The notes under the pieces were generated by a model. That model saw only the letters and a program-made list of their open reading frames with translations. It was not told where the DNA came from and did not search any database. The position numbers and the translations under genes were made by a program. Source: Anaerolineales bacterium (GTDB lineage Bacteria > Chloroflexota > Anaerolineae > Anaerolineales > VGOW01). From it: a stretch of DNA of 7,744 nt. Shown here one piece after another: positions 1 to 6,557 of this stretch. The stretch covers positions 5,414-13,157 of the forward strand of contig CAKKQG010000126.1 in assembly GCA_919901875.1 (NCBI GenBank). Direction: 5' to 3'. Every line of letters begins with the position of its first letter. The stretch's first letter is position 1.

Positions 1-2420
1 GGTTTTTTCTTCACCGCGCGTTTTTTCTTCTGCGGCTTCTTGTCATCCTCATCGCGATCACGATCATGCCCTTTCGCCAATTCGCGCAAACGCTTCTCTG
101 TCGCATGATGCAAAGTCTTGCCAGGGAACTTGCCATCTTTTCGCTCGCCCGCCGGCACGCCAGTTAAAATTTCAATCGCTTCACTCACAGTTGAAACGGC
201 ATAGATGTTGAACTTGCCTTCTTTCACTGCCTCTAAAACATTTTCACGCAACATGAGATCGCGCACGTTGGTCTGCGGAATAATCACACCTTGATCACCG
301 GTAAGACCGCGCGCGTGGCACACGGTGAAGAAGCCTTCCACTTTTTCATTCACGCCGCCAATCGGCAAGATGTCGCCTTTTTGATTCACCGCGCCGGTGA
401 TGGCGATGGATTGTTTGATGGGATGTCCCGACAAACTTGAGAGCAGCGCGCACAACTCGGCGCACGAGGCGCTATCGCCTTCAATGCCGTTGTAATTCTG
501 TTCAAAGGTGATCTGCGCCGAGAACGAAACCGAGCGCTGGGTGGCATAGGTTGAATTAAAATAACTGATCAGAGTGAGCAAACCTTTGTTGTGGATCGGT
601 CCCGTCATGTTCGTGTCGCGATCAATTTGACTGATGCCGCCATGGCCCACAAACGTACGCGCCGTCACCCGAGACGGAATCCCGAAGGTGTAATCACCGT
701 AATCAACAACACTGAGTGCATTGATCTGCCCGACCACCGCCCCACTGGTGTCAATGAACACCGTCCCTTCAAGGATGCGCTCGCGCAAAAGTTCTTCCGT
801 CTTGTTGTGACGATAAAATTTCTCGTCCAGTGCTTTGAGGACATGGTCAACGCTCACCACGTCGTGCTGCGCTATGCCTGCCCAGTAATTCGCCTCGCGC
901 AACAGATCGGCCACTTCGCCCAAACGCACGCTCAACTTATATTGATCGCCGATCAAACGCGAACCATATTCGATCACCTTCGCCACCGCGCGGCGATCAA
1001 AGGGACGCAGTTTCTCTTCGGCGCAACGTGTGGCAATGAACAGCGCGTATTGATGTTCGTTCTCATCCGTGCGCGGCATCTCACTTACGAAATCGGCTTT
1101 CACTTTGAAGATCGTGCCGAAATCTTCATCGAGGTGCAGCAGGTCGTAGTAAATATCGGGTGAGCCAACTAACACCACTTTGAGATCAAGCGGAATAGGT
1201 TCGGGATCGAGAGTCTTGGTCGCGCCGAATCCGGTGCGGCTGGTGATGTCTTCGGTGCGGACATAAGCGGAGATCATGGATCGCTTCAACGCATCCCACG
1301 CTAAAGGCTCATAGAACACATCGCGCGCGCGCAAAACAAGATAGCCACCATTCGCCGCGTGCAACGCGCCTGTTTTGATCAAAGTGAAGTCGGTGAGCAA
1401 CACACCGAAACGAGATTCGTTTTCGATGCGCCCCAACAATTTGGCAAACGTTGGATTAAGTTCAACGACCACCGGTGCGCCTTCGGTCTTGCTGTGGTCA
1501 ACGACCAAGTTGACAGTGTATCTGCGGAAATCAGGTCGGGGTTGAGTGGCGGCATCATCTTTAGGATCATCTGTTGGCAAGAAATCATTGACATGATCCA
1601 CGATGTCCTGTTGCACTTCATTTAAGTAGAATACGGTTTCGCCATGAGCGGTATATTTCGCCCTCAGTTCATCAAGGTAACGATCCACAACGGACGTTGC
1701 TACACGTTGATTCAATTGGCGTTGCGCTTCGCGCGTTGCCTTCTCGGCATTCCGCAGCACGCGCAACATGCCTTCCATTTCATCTTTGATCTGCTCGCGC
1801 GCCGCATCCAGTTCTTTTTGTTCTTCTTCAGGCAGCGATTCAAATTCTTCCGGCGAGAGCGGCTTGTTGTTGCGAGTCGGGGCAATGGCAATACCACTGG
1901 CGGTATTGACCACCGCGATATTTACCGCCATAGCTTTTTCGGCAAGCGTCGCAAACATCATGTCCCGATCTGATTCGAATTGGTTTTGAATCTTGTTGTA
2001 TTCGGCGAGATACGTTTCTTGTTCAAAGGCTTGAGGCAAGCTGCGCTTGAGATGCTCCACCAGACCATTCATGTCGTCACGCAGACTCAAACCAAGACCG
2101 GCTGGCAAATTGAGCGCGCGCGGCTTATGAGGCTCGGCGAAGTTTTGGACATACATCCAATCTTGAGGCGTGGGACGATGAGCCGCTTTATTACGCAAGA
2201 AACGACCGATGGCAGTGGTGCGTCCGGTGCCTTCTTCGCCCAAAACAAAAATGTTGTAGCCCGGGCTGTCAATGTCAATCCCGAATTCAATGGCGCGTGT
2301 GCCGCGTGGCTGACCGATGATCTCCGGAGCGATAGAAAGATCGGCAGTCGTGTTGAAATTAAACGTCTCAGGATCGCTAACGCGGCGGAGTTGATCGAGG
2401 GTGAGAGGGGTTAAAGGCAT
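1..2420 (-). CDS. Lon-like S16 peptidase with AAA-like module (YcbZ/LonC type), C-terminus cut by window
   Basis: The reading frame is open without interruption from an ATG at 2418-2420 to the window edge (806 complete codons), with no stop seen, so only the very C-terminus is missing. In order: an N-terminal segment typical of this family; a P-loop-like GEEGTGRTT at residues 61-69; a charged, probably coiled-coil segment at about 188-250; the family motif GGYLVL at 358-363; and a C-terminal Lon protease domain. The domain carries the catalytic serine in GDSAS (S650) and lysine in GGVNEK (K693). Their spacing of 43 residues equals that of S679 and K722 in E. coli Lon. The Walker A lysine is Arg67 and the stretch after GGYLVL (RARD) has no Asp-Glu Walker B pair, so ATP use is doubtful. 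The family cleaves unfolded or damaged proteins in the cytoplasm. The tail after about residue 780 is rich in Lys, Arg and Asp. No Shine-Dalgarno is visible before the start; the start is chosen from the family-like N-terminus (MPLTPLTLDQLRRVSDP). A terminator separates it from dnaN upstream. Confidence 0.9.
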   Translation of the reverse strand, partial: MPLTPLTLDQLRRVSDPETFNFNTTADLSIAPEIIGQPRGTRAIEFGIDIDSPGYNIFVLGEEGTGRTTAIGRFLRNKAAHRPTPQDWMYVQNFAEPHKPRALNLPAGLGLSLRDDMNGLVEHLKRSLPQAFEQETYLAEYNKIQNQFESDRDMMFATLAEKAMAVNIAVVNTASGIAIAPTRNNKPLSPEEFESLPEEEQKELDAAREQIKDEMEGMLRVLRNAEKATREAQRQLNQRVATSVVDRYLDELRAKYTAHGETVFYLNEVQQDIVDHVNDFLPTDDPKDDAATQPRPDFRRYTVNLVVDHSKTEGAPVVVELNPTFAKLLGRIENESRFGVLLTDFTLIKTGALHAANGGYLVLRARDVFYEPLAWDALKRSMISAYVRTEDITSRTGFGATKTLDPEPIPLDLKVVLVGSPDIYYDLLHLDEDFGTIFKVKADFVSEMPRTDENEHQYALFIATRCAEEKLRPFDRRAVAKVIEYGSRLIGDQYKLSVRLGEVADLLREANYWAGIAQHDVVSVDHVLKALDEKFYRHNKTEELLRERILEGTVFIDTSGAVVGQINALSVVDYGDYTFGIPSRVTARTFVGHGGISQIDRDTNMTGPIHNKGLLTLISYFNSTYATQRSVSFSAQITFEQNYNGIEGDSASCAELCALLSSLSGHPIKQSIAITGAVNQKGDILPIGGVNEKVEGFFTVCHARGLTGDQGVIIPQTNVRDLMLRENVLEAVKEGKFNIYAVSTVSEAIEILTGVPAGERKDGKFPGKTLHHATEKRLRELAKGHDRDRDEDDKKPQKKKRAVKKK

Positions 2421-2505
2421 GAGCAGAGTTCAATGATTAATGATTCAACAAAAACGCAGAGCATGTAGCCCTGCGTTCTAACTTCCAACAACTAACTTCT
2501 AATTT
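2421..2505. other. dnaN to Lon-like gene spacer with short repeats
   Basis: This 85-bp AT-rich spacer holds the terminator listed separately, a perfect tandem heptamer (AATGATT twice, 2432-2445), and a direct repeat CTAACTTC at 2478-2485 and 2492-2499. I found no convincing -35/-10 pair for the Lon-like gene, although its own promoter would have to lie here or inside dnaN if the terminator is efficient. Confidence 0.5.
2449..2477 (-). terminator. Rho-independent terminator after dnaN
   Basis: On the minus strand, about 28 bases after the dnaN stop, AACGCAGGGC pairs with GCTCTGCGTT (10 bp including one G-U) around a TACAT loop. TTTTTGTTG follows, with the first T's closing the stem. The T-run exists only in the dnaN direction, so the element should end the dnaN transcript before the Lon-like gene. 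Confidence 0.75.
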
Positions 2506-3642
2506 CTATTTCCCTAAGCGCATTGGCATCACCACATACAAATAATCATCGCGCCCACCAACAGGGCGTATCACGCCCGGCGCGGTAGAGGTTGAAGTCT
2601 CAATCGCTACGTTTTGTGTTTTGATCACATTCAACGCATCCACAAGATATTTAACGTTGAAGGCAACTTCCACACCGCCGCCATCAACGGTGGCGTCTAC
2701 CTTCGCTTCATTGGAGCCGGTCTCTGCCGATTGCGCCGTCATCTCTAAAATTCCCGGAGTCATTTCTGCGCCGGGAGTGATCTTAAGTCGCGCCGTATGC
2801 GCGTTCTCGCGGGCGAAGATGTCCGCCGCTTTGCAGGCATTCAAAAATCCTTGTGTGCCAACGACTGTGCGCGTGGTGAAACTCTTGGGGATGATATGTT
2901 GATAATCAGGGAAGTTGCCTTCAATGAGTTGTGAGACGATCTCCACATCCTTTAAGTGAAAGATCACTTGCCCACGTCCGGGCGGCAACACCATCACCAG
3001 TCCTTCGGATTCATCACCCAAGGCACGCGCCAACTCGGCTAATGCCCGCGCTGGAATGATCGCCGTGACGTTCTCGCGGGCAGGCGTGGAGAGACTCGCC
3101 GTGCGCACCGAGAGTCGGAAACCATCGGTGGCGGCGAAAGTTAATTTCTCGCCTTCCACTTTAACTAACACGCCGGTGAGAATCGGGCGGGCGTCATCGG
3201 TGGCGGCGGCAAAGATCACATGCTCGATCATCTCGCGCAAGTCCACGACATTTAAACTAATCCCCTGCGAAAGATCCGCCGGGGGGATGATCGGGAACTC
3301 TTGCGCGTCAATGCACTTGATGTCGTTGACAAATGCGCCGCCGCGCACATTGAGCGTTTGCGTGCGCACGTTGAGCCCCATATCCATCGTGCCTTGCGGC
3401 AACGTATTGACGAGATCAATAAAAGTTTTTGCGGGGACAGTGGTCGAACCCTCTTCTTCGACCTTCGCCCCGATCCAACAAGTGATGCCAAGTTCCAAGT
3501 TAGTCGCGGCGAGTCGCAAACGCGATTGATCAGTTGCGATCAACACGTTGGCTAATACGGGTAAGGTGCTGCGCGAGGCAACAGCGCGGCTGACAATGCT
3601 CAAACCTTTAGCGAGATTTTCTTGTAAGCAAGTGACTTTCAT
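2506..3642 (-). CDS. dnaN: DNA polymerase III beta subunit (sliding clamp)
   Basis: The 378-residue product is a full-length beta clamp (E. coli: 366). The clamp is a homodimeric ring that holds the replicative polymerase on DNA and is the docking site for many replication and repair proteins. The three-domain repeat is readable: domain 1 begins MKVTCLQENLAKGLSIV and contains RSTLPVLANVLI and the AATNLELGI segment; domain 2 contains DDARPILTGVLV and AATDGFRLS; domain 3 ends with the family-typical YLYVVMPMRL (MPMRL at residues 372-376). The start is supported by GAGGAG five bases upstream (3648-3653). dnaA is not adjacent, and the upstream neighbour is a GntR regulator gene on the same strand 222 bp away. 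A -10 hexamer lies 29 bases upstream of the start and a strong terminator follows, so dnaN is probably a single-gene transcript. Confidence 0.97.
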   Translation of the reverse strand: MKVTCLQENLAKGLSIVSRAVASRSTLPVLANVLIATDQSRLRLAATNLELGITCWIGAKVEEEGSTTVPAKTFIDLVNTLPQGTMDMGLNVRTQTLNVRGGAFVNDIKCIDAQEFPIIPPADLSQGISLNVVDLREMIEHVIFAAATDDARPILTGVLVKVEGEKLTFAATDGFRLSVRTASLSTPARENVTAIIPARALAELARALGDESEGLVMVLPPGRGQVIFHLKDVEIVSQLIEGNFPDYQHIIPKSFTTRTVVGTQGFLNACKAADIFARENAHTARLKITPGAEMTPGILEMTAQSAETGSNEAKVDATVDGGGVEVAFNVKYLVDALNVIKTQNVAIETSTSTAPGVIRPVGGRDDYLYVVMPMRLGK

Positions 3643-3670
3643 TTTTTCTCCTCAAGGAATCGGTGCGCGC

Positions 3671-3676
3671 AGTATA
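3671..3676 (-). promoter_or_regulatory. Probable -10 element of dnaN
   Basis: The minus strand reads TATACT, five of six matches to TATAAT, 28 bases before the dnaN start codon. No good -35 lies 16-18 bases upstream (the 17-bp position reads CTCAAT), so the call rests on the -10 hexamer, its position, and the AT-rich stretch just upstream (AAAAAATTT). Confidence 0.45.
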
Positions 3677-3721
3677 CAACAAATTTTTTGATCATTGAGG
3701 CGCGACTCGAAAAAATCGGAT

Positions 3722-3820
3722 TACCTGTTACCGCGTAATGCCCATTTTGATCACAACGCCATCACAGGTGACGCGGTTTCCGTTAAGTAGACGACGGCGC
3801 AGGTGAGGCGGCATCACCTG
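3722..3820. repeat. Cluster of CAGGTGA-type repeats upstream of dnaN
   Basis: Four related motifs lie in about 100 bp: TTACCTG at 3721-3727 (CAGGTAA on the minus strand), CAGGTGA at 3765-3771 and 3800-3806, and TCACCTG at 3814-3820. The two middle copies sit in a longer imperfect direct repeat (CACAGGTGACGCGG at 3763-3776, CGCAGGTGAGGCGG at 3798-3811) with a 35-bp period. The last two form a perfect 7-bp inverted repeat around a 7-base loop. TCAC-AG-GTGA at 3762-3771 is itself a small dyad. Neither arm pair is followed by a T-run, so they are not terminators. Operator sites for dnaN are one possible reading; the function is unknown. Confidence 0.45.
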
Positions 3821-3837
3821 ATCGAAAGGCAGAGATC

Positions 3838-3872
3838 AAAAACGGTGGGTTTCATGTGAAACGGCTAACGTT
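3838..3872 (-). terminator. Weak candidate terminator after the GntR gene
   Basis: On the minus strand the sequence over and just past the stop codon can fold through GTTTC-ACAT-GAAAC, with outer AACG/CGTT arms across an uneven internal loop, and ends in TTTTT (3838-3842). The stem is short and interrupted, so termination here is uncertain and read-through towards dnaN is possible. Confidence 0.3.
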
Positions 3873-4263
3873 GGGCGCGGGCTTTACGCCAGACGGCGAA
3901 ACGCTCACGCCAGATTTTTTCCAGTTCGTCCACCTCACAGCCGATCTGCTCGGCATCACGTAGAAGTTCGTCCACTTCGAGGATGACCCGCTCGCGGCGG
4001 CTTTTTCGATTCTCAGACGAAGGCGGCATTTGGTAGACATACGTGCCGCGCCCTTGCTGCGCGGCAATCAGGCCTTCCTCAATAAGCTGGTTATAGGCAC
4101 GGGCAACAGTATTAGGGTTGAGATGCAAATCGGTAGCAAGCTGGCGCACGGTGGGGAGTCGCTCGCCGATTTGGAGGCGACCACCCGCGACGAGGTGTTT
4201 GATTTGCGAGACAATTTGAAGATAAATGGATTCGCGGCGGCGAGGGTTGAGGCGGATAAGCAT
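3865..4263 (-). CDS. GntR-family transcriptional regulator, YtrA-like
   Basis: This is a 132-residue DNA-binding protein. Residues 1-76 form a winged helix-turn-helix of the GntR type: YLQIVSQIKHLVAGG, then LPTVRQLATDLHLNPNTVAR (36-55) as the helix-turn-helix, AYNQLIEEGLI, and a wing ending QQGRGTYV. Only about 55 residues follow, a short helical charged tail. That length and shape fit the YtrA subfamily, which dimerises through two short helices and has no large effector domain. YtrA members are usually encoded with ABC transporters; here the neighbour is a divergent chrA. The start ATG has AGGAG six bases upstream. A near-consensus promoter with a palindrome in its spacer lies just upstream, so autorepression is likely. 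The effector is unknown. Whether it also controls chrA is inferred from position only. Confidence 0.9.
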   Translation of the reverse strand: MLIRLNPRRRESIYLQIVSQIKHLVAGGRLQIGERLPTVRQLATDLHLNPNTVARAYNQLIEEGLIAAQQGRGTYVYQMPPSSENRKSRRERVILEVDELLRDAEQIGCEVDELEKIWRERFAVWRKARAQR

Positions 4264-4280
4264 AAAAATCTCCTATCGCT

Positions 4281-4308
4281 ATTGTATGGCGCAATACTGC
4301 GCCGTCAA
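4281..4308 (-). promoter_or_regulatory. Sigma-70 promoter of the GntR gene
   Basis: The minus strand carries TTGACG (4303-4308) and TACAAT (4281-4286), each five of six to consensus, separated by 16 bp. A start point about seven bases past the -10 would fall near 4274, right at the AGGAG ribosome site, giving a leader of roughly eleven bases. Confidence 0.7.
4288..4303. promoter_or_regulatory. Palindromic operator in the GntR promoter spacer
   Basis: GGCGCA-ATAC-TGCGCC is a perfect 6-bp inverted repeat with a 4-base centre. A second overlapping pair, GTAT (4284-4287) and ATAC (4294-4297), flanks the left arm. It fills the space between -35 and -10 of the GntR gene promoter, the classic place for a repressor to block polymerase, and lies in the 84-bp divergent gap to chrA. 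Binding by the adjacent GntR protein is inferred. Confidence 0.6.
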
Positions 4309-4347
4309 GCGTGATGTCTTACACTGGGAAATTCAACCGATGGGAGT

Positions 4348-5484
4348 ATGATCGCCGCCATTGTGAATCGACGCTCTCGTTTAATCGAACTGGCTCAACT
4401 TTTTCTTAAACTGGGCATTATCGGCTTTGGCGGACCTGCCGCCCATATTGCCATGATGGAAGATGAGGTGGTGCGAAAACGAGTCTGGTTAACGCGCGAT
4501 CAGTTCATGGATTTGTTGGGGGCGGTCAATTTAATCCCCGGACCGAACTCAACCGAAATGGCGATCCACATCGGCTTGCTGCGCGCGGGGGGATGGGGCG
4601 CAGTGATAGCAGGTTCTTGTTTTATCTTACCGGCCTTTCTCATCGTGTTAGCCTTAGCGATGGGTTACGCCTCTTACGGCTCAACACCGCAAGCCAGCGC
4701 ATTTCTTTATGGGCTGAAACCGGTGATCGTCGCCATCATCGCGGTGGCGACGATCCGCTTTGGGCAAACGTCACTCAAAACCAAAACGCTTTTCACTCTA
4801 GGCGCACTCGCCTTTGGTTTAGGCGTATGGGGAATCGTAGATCAACTCATCATCTTAATCGGCGCCGGGCTGGCGATGCTTATCGTTTCCCGTGCAACGT
4901 TGGATAAAGGAACGGTGTTACTCATCGGCTTGCCGTCCACGCTAGCACAAGTGACAAACTTGGCTACATTGCCACAGATCGCCGTCGTCTTTCTGAGAAT
5001 CGGCGCGACTCTGTTCGGGAGCGGTTATTTACTGGTCGCATATCTTGAACAAGAAGTAGTGATTAACAATAGCTGGCTCACACCCAAGCAACTATTTGAC
5101 GCAATTGCCGTTGGACAGTTCACGCCCGGACCAGTATTGACGACGGCGACCTTCGTGGGCTATTTGATTCAGGGGACGCCGGGCGCCATCGTGGCAACCG
5201 TCGCCATCTTCTTCCCTTCGTTCATCTTCGTCGTCGCCAGTGGATTCTTCATCAACCGCTTACGCAATTCGCCGGCAGCATCGGCGTTTATCAAAGGAGT
5301 CAACGCGGCGGTGGTTGGGTTGATCGGCGCAACGTTGATCTCGCTTGGGCGTTCGGCGATGATCGATCCAATCACTATCATCGTATGCCTCGCCGCCTTC
5401 ATCATCCTGATTCGATTCAAGATCGACTCGATGTGGCTTATCGCGGCAGGCGGGACACTCGGATTATTGTTAGGAGGAAATTGA
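4348..5484 (+). CDS. chrA: CHR-family chromate/anion transporter, two-domain type
   Basis: The 378-residue product is an integral membrane protein made of two homologous CHR halves, the long-chain form of ChrA. The first half shows FLKLGIIGFGGPAAHIA (GFGGP at 26-30) and NLIPGPNSTEMA (61-72). The second repeats these signatures as FGSGY (223-227) and GQFTPGPVLTTA (256-267). Hydrophobic segments fill the rest of each half. Characterised relatives export chromate, driven by the proton gradient, and confer chromate resistance; many genomic homologues are untested, so the real substrate here is uncertain. The start ATG has GGGAG only one base upstream, which is unusually close. A GTG five codons later (4363) is an alternative, with the same GGGAG 16 bases away. 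No strong plus-strand promoter is visible; TACACT at 4320-4325 is a possible -10 without a matching -35. It is divergent from the GntR gene, which may regulate it. Confidence 0.9.
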   Translation: MIAAIVNRRSRLIELAQLFLKLGIIGFGGPAAHIAMMEDEVVRKRVWLTRDQFMDLLGAVNLIPGPNSTEMAIHIGLLRAGGWGAVIAGSCFILPAFLIVLALAMGYASYGSTPQASAFLYGLKPVIVAIIAVATIRFGQTSLKTKTLFTLGALAFGLGVWGIVDQLIILIGAGLAMLIVSRATLDKGTVLLIGLPSTLAQVTNLATLPQIAVVFLRIGATLFGSGYLLVAYLEQEVVINNSWLTPKQLFDAIAVGQFTPGPVLTTATFVGYLIQGTPGAIVATVAIFFPSFIFVVASGFFINRLRNSPAASAFIKGVNAAVVGLIGATLISLGRSAMIDPITIIVCLAAFIILIRFKIDSMWLIAAGGTLGLLLGGN

Positions 5485-5498
5485 CGGTAGGTGTTTGG

Positions 5499-5525
5499 AT
5501 TGTATGTATTGTATTGATTGTATTA
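5499..5525. repeat. Three tandem 9-bp repeats
   Basis: ATTGTATGT, ATTGTATTG and ATTGTATTA lie head to tail, sharing the ATTGTAT core. The array starts 15 bases after the chrA stop. Each core reads ATACAAT on the minus strand, a -10-like string, but no minus-strand gene follows, so promoter activity is not supported. Confidence 0.6.
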
Positions 5526-5528
5526 CTT

Positions 5529-5546
5529 GCTGACCGAAGGGTCAGC
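5529..5546. other. Perfect 7-bp hairpin between chrA and pdxS
   Basis: GCTGACC-GAAG-GGTCAGC forms an uninterrupted 7-bp stem with a 4-base loop. Neither strand has a T-run behind it, so it is not a standard intrinsic terminator. It lies upstream of the likely pdxS promoter, which places it in the chrA transcript's 3' region or makes it a protein-binding dyad. Confidence 0.5.
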
Positions 5547-5564
5547 CAGGCGTTGGTCGCCGAT

Positions 5565-5591
5565 TTGATTCAGCCCGAACAGTGGTAAAAT
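5565..5591 (+). promoter_or_regulatory. Probable extended -10 promoter of pdxS
   Basis: TAAAAT at 5586-5591 matches TATAAT in five of six positions and is preceded by TGG, an extended -10 (TGn). TTGATT at 5565-5570 could act as a -35, although the spacer is only 15 bp. The extended -10 would reduce the need for a good -35. Transcripts would start near 5598 with a leader of about 23 bases. Confidence 0.5.
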
Positions 5592-5608
5592 CGAATAAGA
5601 ATTTTTCT

Positions 5609-5613
5609 GGAGG
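5609..5613 (+). promoter_or_regulatory. Ribosome binding site that fixes the pdxS start
   Basis: GGAGG lies seven bases before the ATG at 5621. This selects that ATG over the in-frame GTG at 5582, which would add 13 residues not found in the family and would overlap the proposed promoter. Confidence 0.85.
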
Positions 5614-5620
5614 TAGTAAA

Positions 5621-6508
5621 ATGGAAAAGCAAACAGGAACAATCGCGGTCAAACGCGGTCTGGCCCAAATGTTGAAGGGCGGCGTGATTATGGATGTGGT
5701 GACACCGGAACACGCGCGGATCGCCGAAGATGCCGGGGCGTGTGCGGTGATGGCGTTGGAGCGTGTGCCGGCAGACATCCGTGCTTCGGGCGGCGTTGCG
5801 CGCATGAGTGATCCGGAGATCATTCTCAAGATCATGGACACCGTCTCGATCCCGGTGATGGCGAAGTGCCGCATCGGTCACTTCGTTGAAGCGCAAGTGT
5901 TAGAAGCGCTCGGTATTGATTACATTGACGAATCAGAAGTGTTGACTCCTGCCGACGAAGCGAATCATGTCAACAAGCACGACTTCAAAGTTCCGTTCGT
6001 GTGCGGCTGCCGCAATTTGGGTGAAGCCTTGCGCCGTCTCGCTGAAGGCGCGGCGATGATCCGCACCAAAGGTGAAGCCGGAACTGGTGATGTGGTCGAG
6101 GCGGTGCGCCACGCGCGATCTGTGTTGGGTGAGATTCGCAAACTGCAAACGATGGTTGATGAAGAACTGTTCACTTTCGCCAAAGAGATCGGCGCGCCAT
6201 ACGAACTCGTGAAAGAAACAAAAGAACTCGGGCGCATGCCCGTCGTCAACTTTGCGGCGGGCGGCATTGCCACTCCCGCCGACGCGGCGTTGATGATGCA
6301 GATCGGAGTTGACGGCGTGTTCGTCGGTTCGGGAATTTTTAAATCGGGTGATCCGGCAAAACGCGCCAAGGCAATCGTCGAAGCCACAACGCATTATCGC
6401 GATCCACAGATCATCGCCGAAGTGAGTCGAAATCTGGGCGAGCCAATGGTCGGGCGACAAGTTCACGACATCCCTAGCACCGAGTTGTTAGCCGGGCGAG
6501 GGTGGTAA
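5621..6508 (+). CDS. pdxS: Pyridoxal 5'-phosphate synthase subunit PdxS
   Basis: The 295-residue product matches the usual PdxS length (about 294) and is a TIM-barrel lyase. It condenses ribose 5-phosphate (or its isomer) and glyceraldehyde 3-phosphate with ammonia from PdxT to give PLP, the DXP-independent route. Key residues are in place: D25 in VIMDVV, K82 in MAKCRIGH and K150 in [11 protein letters not shown], one position later than D24, K81 and K149 of the B. subtilis enzyme. The phosphate-binding loops GEAGTG and [11 protein letters not shown] are intact. In the cell, twelve PdxS subunits form a double hexameric core carrying up to twelve PdxT. pdxT follows 664 bases downstream, separated by an unknown gene and a palindrome, instead of directly abutting as in many genomes. 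Confidence 0.97.
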   Translation: MEKQTGTIAVKRGLAQMLKGGVIMDVVTPEHARIAEDAGACAVMALERVPADIRASGGVARMSDPEIILKIMDTVSIPVMAKCRIGHFVEAQVLEALGIDYIDESEVLTPADEANHVNKHDFKVPFVCGCRNLGEALRRLAEGAAMIRTKGEAGTGDVVEAVRHARSVLGEIRKLQTMVDEELFTFAKEIGAPYELVKETKELGRMPVVNFAAGGIATPADAALMMQIGVDGVFVGSGIFKSGDPAKRAKAIVEATTHYRDPQIIAEVSRNLGEPMVGRQVHDIPSTELLAGRGW

Positions 6509-6513
6509 AAATC

Positions 6514-6546
6514 AGACTTCCGAAATTTTAAAAATTTCGGAAGTCT
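6514..6546. repeat. 33-bp palindrome between pdxS and the unknown gene
   Basis: The arm AGACTTCCGAAATTTT pairs perfectly with its mirror around a single central base, giving 16 complementary positions. It begins six bases after the pdxS stop and ends 11 bases before the next start. On the plus strand it is followed by AAAGACG, with no T-run, so it is a poor intrinsic terminator for pdxS. On the minus strand GATTTTTACC follows, which would suit termination of transcription entering from the right. It may be a dispersed intergenic palindromic unit, or an mRNA processing or stability hairpin. Confidence 0.8.
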
Positions 6547-6557
6547 AAAGACGTGCC

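Noticed and set aside
591..1163. A 190-codon open frame on the plus strand
   Set aside because: It lies wholly opposite the Lon-like protease, whose frame encodes recognisable family motifs throughout this stretch. The plus-strand product has no recognisable motif.
1980..2414. A 144-codon open frame on the plus strand
   Set aside because: It overlaps the N-terminal and P-loop-like region of the Lon-like gene in antisense; no family features or ribosome site.
1..2420. A possible frameshift or broken Lon-like gene, because of many competing open frames
   Set aside because: Translating from the ATG at 2420 gives one continuous frame to the window edge, with catalytic residues correctly spaced.
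3056..3529. A 157-codon open frame opposite dnaN
   Set aside because: It is an antisense shadow of a full-length, well-conserved dnaN.
3643..3864. A replication origin next to dnaN
   Set aside because: Repeats are present, but no convincing DnaA boxes (TTATNCACA-type), no clear AT-rich unwinding element, and no dnaA gene in the window.
4288..4303. A terminator hairpin in the divergent gap
   Set aside because: There is no T-run on either side and it lies exactly inside a promoter, so an operator is the better reading.
5582..5620. An upstream GTG start for pdxS
   Set aside because: The extension is absent from the family, overlaps the probable -10, and has no ribosome site, while the ATG at 5621 has GGAGG seven bases upstream.
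5933..6466. A 177-codon open frame opposite pdxS
   Set aside because: It is an antisense shadow; PdxS catalytic residues are encoded on the other strand across the same bases.
6514..6546. An intrinsic terminator for pdxS
   Set aside because: The stem is excellent but the plus strand continues AAAGACG without a T-run; the T-run is on the opposite strand.
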